From Clostridiales bacterium (lineage in GTDB: Bacteria; Bacillota; Clostridia; Saccharofermentanales; Saccharofermentanaceae): 64,000 bases of DNA. Position numbers and translations under genes: made by a program. The DNA lies in contig JAGCSR010000038.1 of assembly GCA_017964005.1 (NCBI GenBank), forward strand, positions 23,126 through 87,125, in the 5' to 3' direction. The notes under the pieces are model-generated. The model had not been told where the DNA came from, ran no database searches, and saw nothing but the letters and a program-made list of their open reading frames with translations. Each line of letters starts with the position of its first letter. Position 1 is the first letter of the stretch. Below are positions 1-8,936 of the stretch, in pieces.

Positions 1-1
1 G

Positions 2-349
2 GATGGAAAGCGCGACCTCTATGGTCTTTGCAGTCCTACAAAAGAAGGACAGGACACCTTCGAGTACGGCATCGGCATCATCATCGACGAGGACACCAAG
101 GAGTTCGATCAGGCAGATCTCGAACAGAAAGGCTTCCGCATCTGGGACGTTAATCCCGGTACCTATGTTGTCTTTGATTGTGTAGGAGAAGACGGTGACT
201 GCATCGCGAAGACCTGGGTAAAGTTCTATAAGGAGTTCCTGCCTCAGATGGGTTATGAGGCATCCGAAGAGACGGACTATGAACTTTACTTCGATGGCAC
301 AAGACCGGATATATTCTGTGAATTGTGGATTCCGATCAGGAAGAAATAA
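2..349 (+). CDS. AraC-type regulator, C-terminal GyrI-like effector-binding domain (5' end cut off)
   Basis: An open frame enters from the left edge and stops at TAA 347-349, leaving about 115 residues. The sequence resembles the GyrI-like small-molecule-binding domain at the C-terminus of many AraC-family activators: an early acidic strand region (GIGIIIDEDTKEF), a central VVFDCVGEDGD segment, and a final ELYFDGTRPD ... CELWIPIRKK. The complete regulator at 20467-21351 in this window ends in the same style (AIWIPVKKR). The DNA-binding part would lie left of the window, so the AraC assignment is inferred from domain context. A stand-alone GyrI-like protein is also possible. A hairpin terminator follows directly. 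Confidence 0.7.
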   Translation, partial: DGKRDLYGLCSPTKEGQDTFEYGIGIIIDEDTKEFDQADLEQKGFRIWDVNPGTYVVFDCVGEDGDCIAKTWVKFYKEFLPQMGYEASEETDYELYFDGTRPDIFCELWIPIRKK

Positions 350-378
350 GCTGATCTTAACTTCAGACAAAACATCAG

Positions 379-417
379 ATACCGCTCGACCTGTCAAGGC
401 CGGGCGGTATTTCCTTT
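379..417 (+). terminator. Rho-independent terminator after the truncated regulator
   Basis: Arms ATACCGC and GCGGTAT, extended by further imperfect pairs, enclose a short loop and are followed by TTTCCTTT. It lies 30 nt after the stop of the upstream regulator. Confidence 0.7.
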
Positions 418-492
418 ATGGTATGATTCGGGTGATAACAGGAAGGGGCGCAATTGTGAAAAATCGATTGACAAAAGCTGGCGCAAATGTGA

Positions 493-795
493 AAATCATC
501 ACAAAGAATAGTTGCTCAATGTCTCAGAGCAAACGGAAACAAGGCGTTTTTCTATAAATCAGTCAGTAAAGAAACAAAAAAGACTGAGATGGAAATTGAT
601 TTTCTCATCCGCAAAGGCGGCAAGATCACTCCCGTTGAGGTTAAATCCGGTGATCATAAGAGCATTAAGTCTATTACCAAATTTATGGATTCGTTTGGAA
701 ACCGCATCGGAAAGGGTATAATCTTACACCATGGTGAGATAAAGAAGGAAGACAATATGCTATGGCTTCCATATTACACGGCTTCAGTAATATAG
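493..795 (+). pseudogene. Remnant of a DUF4143 AAA-type ATPase (C-terminal end only)
   Basis: Frame 1 from the stop codon at 490-492 to the stop at 793-795 reads as the C-terminal DUF4143 domain of the common 'ATP-binding protein, AAA family' genes. It has the motif RIVAQCLRANGNKAFFY, then EIDFLIRKGG, then PVEVKSG, which is a restriction-endonuclease-like strand pattern, and ends LWLPYYTASVI. The P-loop ATPase half, which in intact relatives makes a protein of roughly 400 residues, is absent. The frame has no proper start and its upstream in-frame codons are closed by a stop. An ATG at 589 could start a 68-residue peptide, but without a clear ribosome site. It is best read as a decayed gene. 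Confidence 0.7.
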
Positions 796-817
796 AGTTA
801 GAAAAACGGAGAATAAT

Positions 818-1495
818 ATGGAACTTAAGAAACTGTCTGATCACATATGGTATATGCCTTTCGAGGAAGAGAGGGACCGCCCGAACCTCGGGTATGTCAA
901 GGGCGATAAAATGAGCCTTGCGATCGATGCGGGCCACTCGGAGGCGCACATCAGGGAGTTTTACGATCTTCTCCAAAAGGAAGGGCTGCCGCTTCCTTCG
1001 CTTACGGTCATTACCCATTGGCACTGGGATCATACTTTCGCGATGCACGCCGTAACAGGACTTACAATGGCAAACAAAAAAACGAACGGGCATCTTCTGG
1101 AATGCATGAAGAAGATAGAGGAGAATGGGCCGGATGCGTTCCTGAATATTCACGACAGTATCCGGATCGAATATGCAGGCGGCCAAGAAATGATAGTTGT
1201 TCCTGCTGATATTGTTGTCGAGGGAGACATATCGATCGATCTTGGCGGTTGCACGGTCAAGCTTATTCAGACGCAGGCGCCTCACACTGACGATTCAACA
1301 CTTGTTTATGTGTGCGAAGACAAGACTCTCTTCATCGGAGATGCCGCCTGCTCGGATTTCCAAAACGGGATCAAAGATATGAATCTGGCCGAAGCCCTTG
1401 CCGACAAGATCCGTTCGATAGACCCAGTCACTTGTGTTGAGGGCCACTGGCAGCCTGAAGCGACAGAAAACACGCTGGCGGATCTTATGATCTGA
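818..1495 (+). CDS. MBL-fold metallo-hydrolase
   Basis: A 225-residue member of the metallo-beta-lactamase superfamily. The zinc-binding signature HxHxDH is present as HWHWDH at residues 67-72. Further likely ligands are the His in APHTDDS, the Asp in GDAACSD and the His in VEGHW near the end, in the usual order. There is no signal peptide, so it should act in the cytoplasm. Family members hydrolyse thioesters, lactones, phosphodiesters and beta-lactams, and the substrate cannot be told from sequence. The start ATG at 818 has GGAG 8-11 nt upstream. It stands alone between the ATPase remnant and a hypothetical gene. Confidence 0.88.
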   Translation: MELKKLSDHIWYMPFEEERDRPNLGYVKGDKMSLAIDAGHSEAHIREFYDLLQKEGLPLPSLTVITHWHWDHTFAMHAVTGLTMANKKTNGHLLECMKKIEENGPDAFLNIHDSIRIEYAGGQEMIVVPADIVVEGDISIDLGGCTVKLIQTQAPHTDDSTLVYVCEDKTLFIGDAACSDFQNGIKDMNLAEALADKIRSIDPVTCVEGHWQPEATENTLADLMI

Positions 1496-1577
1496 GACTA
1501 TAGAGCAGAAGATCATCAGGCAAACTGACTATGAGTGTTTTCGATGACGTTAATAAATGGGAGAAAGAGGCAGGCGT

Positions 1578-2285
1578 ATGATGAAGTTGGAAGATCTTTT
1601 TTTGTTTGTACCGAGTAATGCGGTTTGTCGTAAGATAATTATTCAGAAATATCCATCAGGTGTTGAGAGCCGATGGGACATTTTTTACGACGAACATAAT
1701 AATGAGGTTTGTAATTTCTGCACTTCAGATATATTAGAAGATGAAAGGATCAATACGTCCACGTTAAGAAGCTCTCCGGACTTTGTTGAAACGTCATATA
1801 TTTATAATGCCGATGGAACGATCGCATCCAGAACAGTCCGTTCCTGGGATACTGTCATGACATATCGATTCGAATACGAGGATAAGAAGGTTATTCGTGA
1901 GAGTCTTGATGAGACTACTGTCATCGTTTACGAGAATGATGATCATGGAAACCCGGTAAAAGAACATCATTATGTTGACGGAACGTTTCTCCATACAGAT
2001 GATAACGAATATACATATGACGATAAAGGTCGGATCACCCATAAGATCAACAAGAACAGGATGTGGACAGAGCACGTTACCCAAACCTGGTACGAATATG
2101 ATGAGCGGGGTAACGTTACAGGCATCAGAAAATTGATTGGAGAAGCGACCTCGCCGTCTTATCAGAAATTCTTCTATGATGAAGATGATCGTATGGTTAA
2201 AGAGGAATACTACCTGGGTAATGGCAAGCTTTTAAGTGATACGTTTTATGAGTATGAGACAGTGGACATGACATTAGCCGAATAA
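1578..2285 (+). CDS. YD/RHS-repeat-like hypothetical protein
   Basis: About 235 residues with repeated tyrosine- and aspartate-rich strands: YNADGTIASR, YENDDHGNPV, YTYDDKGRIT, YEYDERGNVT and FYDEDDRMVKEEYY. They match the YD-repeat pattern of RHS proteins, in which Y-D-x-x-G-x-(I/L/V) units form a beta-sheet wrap. There is no signal peptide, toxin tip or membrane segment, so this is a short free-standing YD protein and not a full RHS toxin. The start is put at ATG 1578 because GAGAAAGAGG ends about 8 nt before it; the earlier ATG at 1557 overlaps that site. Function unknown. Confidence 0.7.
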   Translation: MMKLEDLFLFVPSNAVCRKIIIQKYPSGVESRWDIFYDEHNNEVCNFCTSDILEDERINTSTLRSSPDFVETSYIYNADGTIASRTVRSWDTVMTYRFEYEDKKVIRESLDETTVIVYENDDHGNPVKEHHYVDGTFLHTDDNEYTYDDKGRITHKINKNRMWTEHVTQTWYEYDERGNVTGIRKLIGEATSPSYQKFFYDEDDRMVKEEYYLGNGKLLSDTFYEYETVDMTLAE

Positions 2286-2295
2286 GTTGCCGTTG

Positions 2296-2327
2296 TAAAG
2301 GAAATCCCGCCTGTCAATCCTGCGGGA
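2296..2327 (-). terminator. Possible terminator of the minus-strand lipoprotein gene
   Basis: On the minus strand TCCCGC and GCGGGA flank the gene's own stop codon and are followed by TTTCCTTT. The stem is only 6 bp. Confidence 0.45.
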
Positions 2328-3450
2328 GCAGGTCGTTGAATTCACACCTTATGAACAGGGCAACATACTGATATCTCGGATTGGGGATCTTATCGTATTC
2401 GTACCAGTCGTAGGGCTGTATCTTAAGGTCTTTATCGTATTTCATGTCAACGTTAGCGCCGAAGTCGCCGCCGAAGAGAAGTACATCGCATTTCTTTGCA
2501 GGTTCGGTGTGGTAGTCCTGATATGTGAACTTCCCGTCGAGCATATCTTTCCAGCCGGAATACAGCTGATCGTAAACGGCCTGATCGAGCCCCAATTCAT
2601 CAGCCGTCTTCTCCGTCATGTCCTCGTAGGTTATAAGCCTTCTTGTCTCTTCTGCTGCGGGCTTATCCGACTCGATGCACATGAGGTTGTACCAGTAAAG
2701 AGAACCGACGGAAGCTTTCTTTATCGAATCGTAATCTGTATCTTTCGTCACATCGCCGGGATGGTCGGCGTCGAAAAACACAAACCCTTCATCCGCCTTC
2801 CTGTTCAGGATGCAGCCGGTGATATATTCGTCGGTCAGGTCTTTATTGCAAAAAACATTGAACTCCATCTCGACCGTATCGGCATCTTCAAATTCCAATG
2901 GGAACTTTATCTCCCGCATCTCATCGTAATGTCGCTTGCCTTTGGATTCGCTGTAAAGATCGTACCCGCCATCCTCATTCTCGAAAGCGATGAAATCGTT
3001 GCCGTCGATTCTGGACCCAAGCGGAAAATTCTTCGACCACCCGCCAACGGGCTTAAGGTATCCGTTCTCGAACAGCTTATCCGGATCCGCTTCTTTGAAG
3101 TCGTATACCGCAAGAAAATAGGCTTGCAATTTTCCTGCAATACCGCCGGAAACATGCTGCGCGTCGTATCTTATCTTATAGATCCCGCCGGGCTTAACAT
3201 CACAAAGTCCGTCAGGGTCGTATGACAAAGGTTTCTCGGCATTAAGGGGATAGAGATACAGCTTGCCGTCGCGGGCCTTATATGCGATGAAATTATCGGT
3301 CTGGCCTTCCTCGGTCCAATAATTGAAGCCGTCCGCGAAGTCATCGGATTTGTTGATGTAGGGTTTGCCACTCTTAATCCCTTTGCTGCACGAACACATG
3401 GACAGAACGATTGTTACTGTCAATACAATAACTATGACTTTTCGTATCAT
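2314..3450 (-). CDS. Putative lipoprotein of unknown family
   Basis: A 378-residue protein with a lipoprotein signal: MIRK, a hydrophobic stretch, then LSMCSC, so Cys19 or Cys21 is the likely lipidated residue. The mature part is rich in Asp, Tyr and Lys and looks secreted and globular, with no recognised motif. Segments such as GEDGGYDLYSESKGKRHYDEM and VEMEFNVFCNK suggest beta-rich structure. It is the only gene in its transcription unit and converges on the YD-repeat gene. GGGGGAATAAGAG precedes the start. It is probably displayed on the outer face of the membrane. I do not recognise the family. Confidence 0.72.
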   Translation of the reverse strand: MIRKVIVIVLTVTIVLSMCSCSKGIKSGKPYINKSDDFADGFNYWTEEGQTDNFIAYKARDGKLYLYPLNAEKPLSYDPDGLCDVKPGGIYKIRYDAQHVSGGIAGKLQAYFLAVYDFKEADPDKLFENGYLKPVGGWSKNFPLGSRIDGNDFIAFENEDGGYDLYSESKGKRHYDEMREIKFPLEFEDADTVEMEFNVFCNKDLTDEYITGCILNRKADEGFVFFDADHPGDVTKDTDYDSIKKASVGSLYWYNLMCIESDKPAAEETRRLITYEDMTEKTADELGLDQAVYDQLYSGWKDMLDGKFTYQDYHTEPAKKCDVLLFGGDFGANVDMKYDKDLKIQPYDWYEYDKIPNPRYQYVALFIRCEFNDLLPQD

Positions 3451-3593
3451 TATCTCTTATTCCCCCGCCCCGAAAACAAATTGTTTTTTGTTTCCACTTA
3501 AAGGTTAACACTTCCATTCCGTATTCAACAGGGGACAAACTCTGACAGAATTACAGTCAAAGTATGGATTTTTGAGGACAGCTTTTGCGGCTG

Positions 3594-3602
3594 TGCTATA
3601 AT
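3594..3602 (+). promoter_or_regulatory. Extended -10 promoter of the lipoprotein gene at 3645
   Basis: TGCTATAAT, with a weak TTGAGG 19 nt upstream. The surrounding bases are shared with the promoters at 5222 and 12667 (see findings). Confidence 0.6.
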
Positions 3603-3644
3603 CGAACTGTTTGATTCGAACTTCATAGGGGGATCGATAAGCCA

Positions 3645-4229
3645 ATGGGAAAAATGTTTTATGACATCCGTCAAAGATCAGTGGCAGCAGTATTATGTAT
3701 TGCAATGGTAATGGGGTTTGCGGGCTGTGATATGTTTGGAGTCCGAAAGCAGATGGGAGTAATGTATGGCAGGCTCACTAACTTCAACAAGGCCATGAAT
3801 GAATTGGATATTGAAGCTGCAAGAGAAAATACGGATTGGACTGAAGAAGATGATGACTATAAGGCAGTCAAGGATCTTTTCGATATAACTTACAACGGTG
3901 ATGCTGTTGACGAAGGATTTGTTTCCTGCACGGAATATATTGCTTCCACGATCAACATCAAATTCGATATCACCTCAGCGAAGATCGATGATGATCCGGT
4001 AACTCTGAATATGAAATATGAGACAGTCGATTGGCAGTCGGTCTACGGGAAATCGCATAACAGTTACGATGAAGTCTTAGAAGATCTTAAGAACTGTCAG
4101 GACAAGATCACAGTCGATGGTGTTGTCACTTTCGTGAACGCAGATGAGGAAGGAGACTGGAAGATCTCAGAGATCACTGAGTTGAGCGAAGTAATGAACT
4201 TTGTTCATACCCTTCCTGACATCTCATAA
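3645..4229 (+). CDS. Small putative lipoprotein
   Basis: 194 residues. The N-terminus is MGKMFYDIRQR followed by a hydrophobic segment ending GFAGC, so Cys28 is the predicted lipid anchor. The mature part resembles small clostridial lipoproteins of the DUF4878/DUF5105 type: a helical start (NKAMNELDIEAARENTDW), then alternating strands about intermediate charge (TINIKFDITSAKIDDDPVTLNMKYETVDW) and a closing GDWKISEITELSEVMN. That family resemblance is a pattern judgement, not proven. A promoter lies 43 nt upstream and the gene is monocistronic, converging with a GNAT gene. Confidence 0.72.
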   Translation: MGKMFYDIRQRSVAAVLCIAMVMGFAGCDMFGVRKQMGVMYGRLTNFNKAMNELDIEAARENTDWTEEDDDYKAVKDLFDITYNGDAVDEGFVSCTEYIASTINIKFDITSAKIDDDPVTLNMKYETVDWQSVYGKSHNSYDEVLEDLKNCQDKITVDGVVTFVNADEEGDWKISEITELSEVMNFVHTLPDIS

Positions 4230-4252
4230 CAGACCTGGTATCCTTTAGCTGA

Positions 4253-5167
4253 TCATTTTTTTCTCCAGATCATAAAGTGGAATCCTTTGCCGTATCCGAT
4301 CTTCTCATAGAAAGGATCTCCGCCTCCGGTCATATGCGTTGCCCCGAGAGACTTCATTCTGCGGTAATGCTTTGTAAGAGCTGCGGCAGCAAGTCCTTTC
4401 CTGCGGTGCTCCGGAGAAGTGCAAAGAGGTTCCATGTAAGCCAGCTTATTTTGCGGGACCCACCACATTCCGGCAAAACACGCATAGTCACCTTTGTCAT
4501 CCGCAATGACAACATCGAATTCATGTGTGGAATGAGGCGACGGCGACGTCCATTCCGCTACGCAGTCTTTATGAGATTTTGCTGGTGTCCAGTCATTGCT
4601 GTCATCATACTTATCCCAGTCGGAGAATTCCTGTTTATCACCATGGTCGAATCCGTACCAGCATAGCCTGGACAGTTTGAGAACATCAATATCCGAAGGT
4701 TCGACAAAATGATATCCTTCCGGCAGTTCGTAATTCAATTCGTTCTCAAAATCAAAGATGCGGCTCTCGTATTCATATACCATCTCAAAGCCCCGCTTCT
4801 TTGCGGATTCGATCAGGGCTTCCTGTCCGTTGAAGAGCACGAATTGCTGATTGCCGTCAAAATTCGGCATAGTCGTGACCGCATATTCTGTCAGTTCGTC
4901 GGCAAGATATTCGTAACCCCTGCGAAGAGCAAAATATATATCAGTTAACGGTGCCTCATAATAAACGAAAGCGACCACCTTATCACCGTCAAACCAAAAT
5001 CTGTCCAGATGCGAATAAGACGCATCCATCCACGATGCCCGGATCGCATGTTCGAAAAACGGAGCCGGCATGCCGCTGCCGTTCTCCCGGTCATAGATAT
5101 CCGTCAGGAAATCCCATACAAGGTTTATATCCGTCAATAATTGAAATTGTCTTGTAGTTACAGCCAT
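4253..5167 (-). CDS. GNAT family N-acetyltransferase (two-domain)
   Basis: 304 residues, about twice the length of a single GNAT domain. The C-terminal half holds the acetyl-CoA-binding core: YMEPLCTSPEHRRKGLAAAALTKHYRRMKSLG matches the V-x-P-x-(R/Q)-x-x-G-x-G/A loop-and-helix, followed by GGGDPFYEKIGY, the usual end-of-domain FYEKIGF motif. The N-terminal half looks like a degenerate second GNAT fold. It is cytoplasmic and the acceptor is unknown. It is transcribed alone, divergent from the SLH lyase gene. Confidence 0.85.
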   Translation of the reverse strand: MAVTTRQFQLLTDINLVWDFLTDIYDRENGSGMPAPFFEHAIRASWMDASYSHLDRFWFDGDKVVAFVYYEAPLTDIYFALRRGYEYLADELTEYAVTTMPNFDGNQQFVLFNGQEALIESAKKRGFEMVYEYESRIFDFENELNYELPEGYHFVEPSDIDVLKLSRLCWYGFDHGDKQEFSDWDKYDDSNDWTPAKSHKDCVAEWTSPSPHSTHEFDVVIADDKGDYACFAGMWWVPQNKLAYMEPLCTSPEHRRKGLAAAALTKHYRRMKSLGATHMTGGGDPFYEKIGYGKGFHFMIWRKK

Positions 5168-5221
5168 ATCTCTTACATTCCCCTCATTGATCTGCTGTGT
5201 GTATTATATCATACAAGGGCT

Positions 5222-5231
5222 GTGTTATAAT
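5222..5231 (+). promoter_or_regulatory. Extended -10 promoter of the SLH lyase gene
   Basis: TGTTATAAT, 40 nt before the start at 5271. It lies downstream of the first possible upstream start codons of the frame, so it also argues for the ATG at 5271 as the real start. Confidence 0.6.
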
Positions 5232-5270
5232 CGTACTGTACAAGTAGGGTATATTAAGGAAAGAAGTGTT

Positions 5271-8048
5271 ATGAGAAAAAGACTGTTATGTATTCTGATC
5301 ATCTTTGTCATAATGATCGGTATGGTTCCGGGTTCGGTTTTTGCATTATCTGCGATCCCGGTTGATTCACAAACAAACTACGGAAGTTTCGTAAGCGGCG
5401 CTGAAGTCATCAGTGACATGATCGCTAAGCACGGGGAACAAGCTCATCCCAGGATCATCATGACGGATGATAAGTTTGCAAGACTTAAGAAGCATATAGG
5501 AGACGGTTCGACTACGGCAGTCCTTCTTGAGAAACTTAAGCGGGAAGCCGACAGCAAGATCGGAGCAGAAGAACTTAAATACGAGATCCCCGACGGCATA
5601 AGGCTCCTTGAGACTTCGAAGAGAGTCCAGCGCCGCGTTGCCGACCTTGCTTTGGCATATAATATTTTCGGTGATGATAAATATGCTCTTCAGGCGTATA
5701 AGGAACTTAAGAATGCTGCTAATTTCCCGGATTGGAATCCCAGTCATTTCCTTGATACCGCCGAGATGTGCACGGCTTTCGCGATAGGTTACGACTGGCT
5801 CTACGATTGGCTGAATCAGGAACAGAGGGACTTCTTAAGGAAGGCTCTTATCGAGAAGGGCTTAGAGCAGGTCATGGAGGACTATAAAGACATAGAAGGG
5901 CGCGAGCGCACCTATAAGTGGTATCAGGATCCCAAAGGAGACAACTGGAAGCTCGTATGTACCGGAAGTACGAACATGGCAGCCCTTGCGATAGGAGATG
6001 AGGCTAATGCCAAAGATATCGCAGCCCAGGTCCTCGACTACGGCTATAAGGAAGCTTATTCTTTCGTCCGCCGTGCATACAGCACCAAAGACGGAACATA
6101 CACCGAAGGATTAGGTTATTGGGATTACGCCACATACTACTTAGGTCTTAATTCATCAGCATTGAAGAGTGCCACGGGAACAGACTATGGTCTCGCTGAT
6201 CACGAAGGTTTGCGTAAATCTGTTGACTTCGTCCGATACATGAGTTCCAACACTCCCAAATCTTTCAGCTTCGGCGATGACCGCGACAGCCGCGACACAG
6301 GCTGGGCAGTTTTCCTCTGGCTTGGTGAGTACTATAAGTCTTACGATATTGCTTCGGTCCGTCTCAAGAAGATAGCAACTGACAGTTTCAACTATCTTGA
6401 TGTCCTGTGGATCGATGAAGACAACATAACCGGCACGCAAACCGCAAGTCCCACTGACTGGGGATCCGTTGGAGCATCCAACGCAAGCTTCAGAGACACC
6501 TGGGATGAGACAGGGCTCGTTGCGGCTCTTCACACAGGTCTTAACAATTATCTCTACCACGGCCACTACGATCTTGGCACATTCTACCTCGAGTCGAACG
6601 GATCCAGATTCTTCACCGACCTCGGCAATGAGGACTACGAACTTGATAACCGTGTCTATTCCTACCGCATCAGAGCTGAAGGCCACAACACACTGGTGAT
6701 AAACCCGTCGCAGGATCTTGATCAGGCAGAAGGTGTGGAATGTTACATAACCAAATACAAGTCAGGCAACGAAGCCTGTGCCGCAACCGACCTGACAGAT
6801 GCATACAAAGACAGCGGCGCGAAAAGTGTCGTCCGCACACTCAGCATGCTCAAGGATAAGAAGTGTGTGATCATCCAAGACGATATCTCTCTTAACGATC
6901 CGAGTGAGATATACTGGTTTGCGCATACCACAGGTAAGATCGATGTCGCATCTGACGGAAGAAGCGCCATCGTAACCGTCGGCGATGACAGGTTATGGGT
7001 AGGACTCGTAAGCGAAGGCGGCAAGTTTACCGTAATGAAGGCTGAACTTCTTCCCACATCCCGTGCCGTACCGGGTCAGACCGACAGCAGTGAATACAGG
7101 AAACTTGCGATCCATCTGACAAATACCAAAGATACGACTATCAAGGTAGCTTGCATTCCTCTGAAGAACGGTGAGACTGTCCCCTCATGGACCCCGATGC
7201 CTACTGTCACACCGACAGCAAACGCAACAGTCAAACCGACTGCCGGTCCGTCAGCAGATCCTACAATTGCATCTAATATATCTATTATGCTCAACAAGAC
7301 AAGTGATACTATCGTCTGCGGTAAGACCGATACGTTGAAGGCAACTGTTAAGGGCACATCTTCTGCGGTATCCTGGAAATCTTCAGACACAAAGATCGCA
7401 ACTGTTGATTCCTATGGAAAGGTTACTGCAAAGATGGCAGGCACCGCACAGATTACGGCGACCGCGGCAGGGAAGAGCGTGAAGTGTAACGTTACGGTCC
7501 TCTATAAGGATGTAACTAAGACGAAGGATTTCTGGTTTGCTCCGACGAACTATCTTACTGCCAAGGGCGTTGTTAAGGGTTACGACAAACAGACCATGTT
7601 CAAACCTGCAAATAAGTGTACGCGTGCTCAGATGGTAACATTTATCTGGAGACTTATGGGAGAGCCTGCACCGAAGGCGAAGACCTGTAAGTTCAAGGAT
7701 GTAAAGAAAACAGACTACTTCTACAAAGCCTGTATCTGGGGCAACGAGAACCACATAGTAGAAGGCTACAAGGACGGCACTTTCGGACCTCAGATCGTCT
7801 GCGCCAGAAAGCATGCAGTAACGTTCCTGTGGAGGCTTGCAGGTAAGCCGAAGCCTTCTTCAACAAAGAATAAGTTCTCCGACGTAAAGAAGAGTGACTA
7901 TTTCTATAGGGCTACTCTTTGGGCTGCTGAGAAGGGTATCCTCGCAGGCTATTCTGACGGAACCTTCAAACCTGACGGCGACTGCCTGAGAAGACAAATG
8001 GTAACGTTTCTTTATAAGTATGATAAGTATGTGAACGGGAAAGGGTAA
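5271..8048 (+). CDS. SLH-anchored heparinase II/III-like polysaccharide lyase
   Basis: 925 residues. A signal peptide (MRKRLLCILIIFV ... FALSA) is followed by an alpha/alpha-toroid domain (about residues 55-400; YDWLYDWLNQEQRDFLRKALIEKGL, NWKLVCTGS and DGTYTEGLGYWDYATYY are typical). Next comes a heparinase II/III beta domain (about 420-650) with the signature HGHYDLGTFYLESNG followed by FFTDLG and GHNTLVI. A Pro/Thr linker leads to a Big_2 immunoglobulin-like domain (about 667-745) and three SLH repeats (about 750-925). Family members cleave uronic-acid-containing polysaccharides by beta-elimination; the substrate is not readable here. The protein would be fixed non-covalently to secondary wall polymers through its SLH repeats. 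Its C-terminal third is nearly shared with the proteins at 32376 and 50407. A GNAT gene follows 5 nt later. Confidence 0.88.
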   Translation: MRKRLLCILIIFVIMIGMVPGSVFALSAIPVDSQTNYGSFVSGAEVISDMIAKHGEQAHPRIIMTDDKFARLKKHIGDGSTTAVLLEKLKREADSKIGAEELKYEIPDGIRLLETSKRVQRRVADLALAYNIFGDDKYALQAYKELKNAANFPDWNPSHFLDTAEMCTAFAIGYDWLYDWLNQEQRDFLRKALIEKGLEQVMEDYKDIEGRERTYKWYQDPKGDNWKLVCTGSTNMAALAIGDEANAKDIAAQVLDYGYKEAYSFVRRAYSTKDGTYTEGLGYWDYATYYLGLNSSALKSATGTDYGLADHEGLRKSVDFVRYMSSNTPKSFSFGDDRDSRDTGWAVFLWLGEYYKSYDIASVRLKKIATDSFNYLDVLWIDEDNITGTQTASPTDWGSVGASNASFRDTWDETGLVAALHTGLNNYLYHGHYDLGTFYLESNGSRFFTDLGNEDYELDNRVYSYRIRAEGHNTLVINPSQDLDQAEGVECYITKYKSGNEACAATDLTDAYKDSGAKSVVRTLSMLKDKKCVIIQDDISLNDPSEIYWFAHTTGKIDVASDGRSAIVTVGDDRLWVGLVSEGGKFTVMKAELLPTSRAVPGQTDSSEYRKLAIHLTNTKDTTIKVACIPLKNGETVPSWTPMPTVTPTANATVKPTAGPSADPTIASNISIMLNKTSDTIVCGKTDTLKATVKGTSSAVSWKSSDTKIATVDSYGKVTAKMAGTAQITATAAGKSVKCNVTVLYKDVTKTKDFWFAPTNYLTAKGVVKGYDKQTMFKPANKCTRAQMVTFIWRLMGEPAPKAKTCKFKDVKKTDYFYKACIWGNENHIVEGYKDGTFGPQIVCARKHAVTFLWRLAGKPKPSSTKNKFSDVKKSDYFYRATLWAAEKGILAGYSDGTFKPDGDCLRRQMVTFLYKYDKYVNGKG

Positions 8049-8053
8049 AGCAC

Positions 8054-8815
8054 ATGATCTGTGAATTGGAAGACACATCTAAAGTTGAGGCATTGTTCGA
8101 AGGCTGGGAAGAAACATTGATATATTCCTGCCTTCAGAAAGTTATGGGCAAGGTATTTGTAACTGATCCTGTCAGTCCCGTATCTGCTATGGCTTTTGTC
8201 GGATGTTTTGCATTCTATGCCGGAGAGCCTGACAGGGAACTTGTAACAGAGAAGCCCGACGGTTTTGTGATCATGGTCCCGCAGGATGACAGATGGTCTG
8301 AGGTTATTGAGGATTGTTTCCCCGATGCCCGGCAAGTTACCCGTTACGCTATCAGGAAAGATACGGTTTTCGATAAGGAGAAACTGTCTTCGACGGTTGC
8401 AGGTTTGCCCGAAGGATATGAACTCAAAAAGATAGATTCAGATATCTACGATCTGTGCCTGGAAGATCCCGTAACCGCTGATTTTGTGTCAGCGTTCGGG
8501 AGCAAGGACAAGTATCTTGAACTGGGACGCGGCATGGTTATCTTAAAAGACGGGAAGTTCGTGTCCGGAGCATCTTCTTATACCAGATACAAAGAAGGGA
8601 TCGAGATCGAAGTCGATACTGTCCCTTTTGAACGCCGAAAGGGCCTTGCGGGTATCGTATGTTCTGCATTGATCCTAGCCTGCCTTGAAGAAGGGCTATA
8701 TCCGAGCTGGGATGCCCACGATATGAATTCGGTTCAGCTGGCCCGGAAGTTCGGTTATGAATTCGACCATGAGTATACTGCTTATGAGGTAGCTTCGGAC
8801 AGAAGAACTCATTAG
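8054..8815 (+). CDS. GNAT acetyltransferase (GNAT_acetyltran, PF12746-like)
   Basis: 253 residues. The C-terminal half follows the pattern of the GNAT_acetyltran family: GASSYTRYKEGIEIEVDT, then RRKGLAGIVCSALILACLEEG, then PSWDAHDMNSVQLARKFGYEFDHEY. That family has a poorly conserved N-terminal half and a single C-terminal acetyl-CoA-binding core. It begins 5 nt after the lyase stop codon, and its ribosome site (GGGAAAGGG) lies inside the last codons of the lyase gene, so the two are likely co-transcribed. It is cytoplasmic with an unknown acceptor. The same SLH-then-GNAT order recurs at 32376-35395. Confidence 0.85.
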   Translation: MICELEDTSKVEALFEGWEETLIYSCLQKVMGKVFVTDPVSPVSAMAFVGCFAFYAGEPDRELVTEKPDGFVIMVPQDDRWSEVIEDCFPDARQVTRYAIRKDTVFDKEKLSSTVAGLPEGYELKKIDSDIYDLCLEDPVTADFVSAFGSKDKYLELGRGMVILKDGKFVSGASSYTRYKEGIEIEVDTVPFERRKGLAGIVCSALILACLEEGLYPSWDAHDMNSVQLARKFGYEFDHEYTAYEVASDRRTH

Positions 8816-8877
8816 TTTGCGGATCTTGCCGTGAGCACACCATAAATACACTATAATTCTTTCAAATTGTTTAGTTG

Positions 8878-8886
8878 TGGTATAGT
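8878..8886 (+). promoter_or_regulatory. Possible extended -10 promoter of the solute-binding protein gene
   Basis: TGGTATAGT, 50 nt before the start at 8937. A second candidate, TATAAT at 8852-8857, cannot be excluded. Confidence 0.4.
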
Positions 8887-8936
8887 AATATTTATTATCG
8901 GATAGAATATTAGATTTGATACGGAGGATCTATCAG

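Noticed and set aside
468..496. Promoter (TTGACA at 468-473) for the DUF4143 remnant
   Set aside because: The matching -10 (GAAAAT) is poor, and the downstream frame is a fragment with no start.
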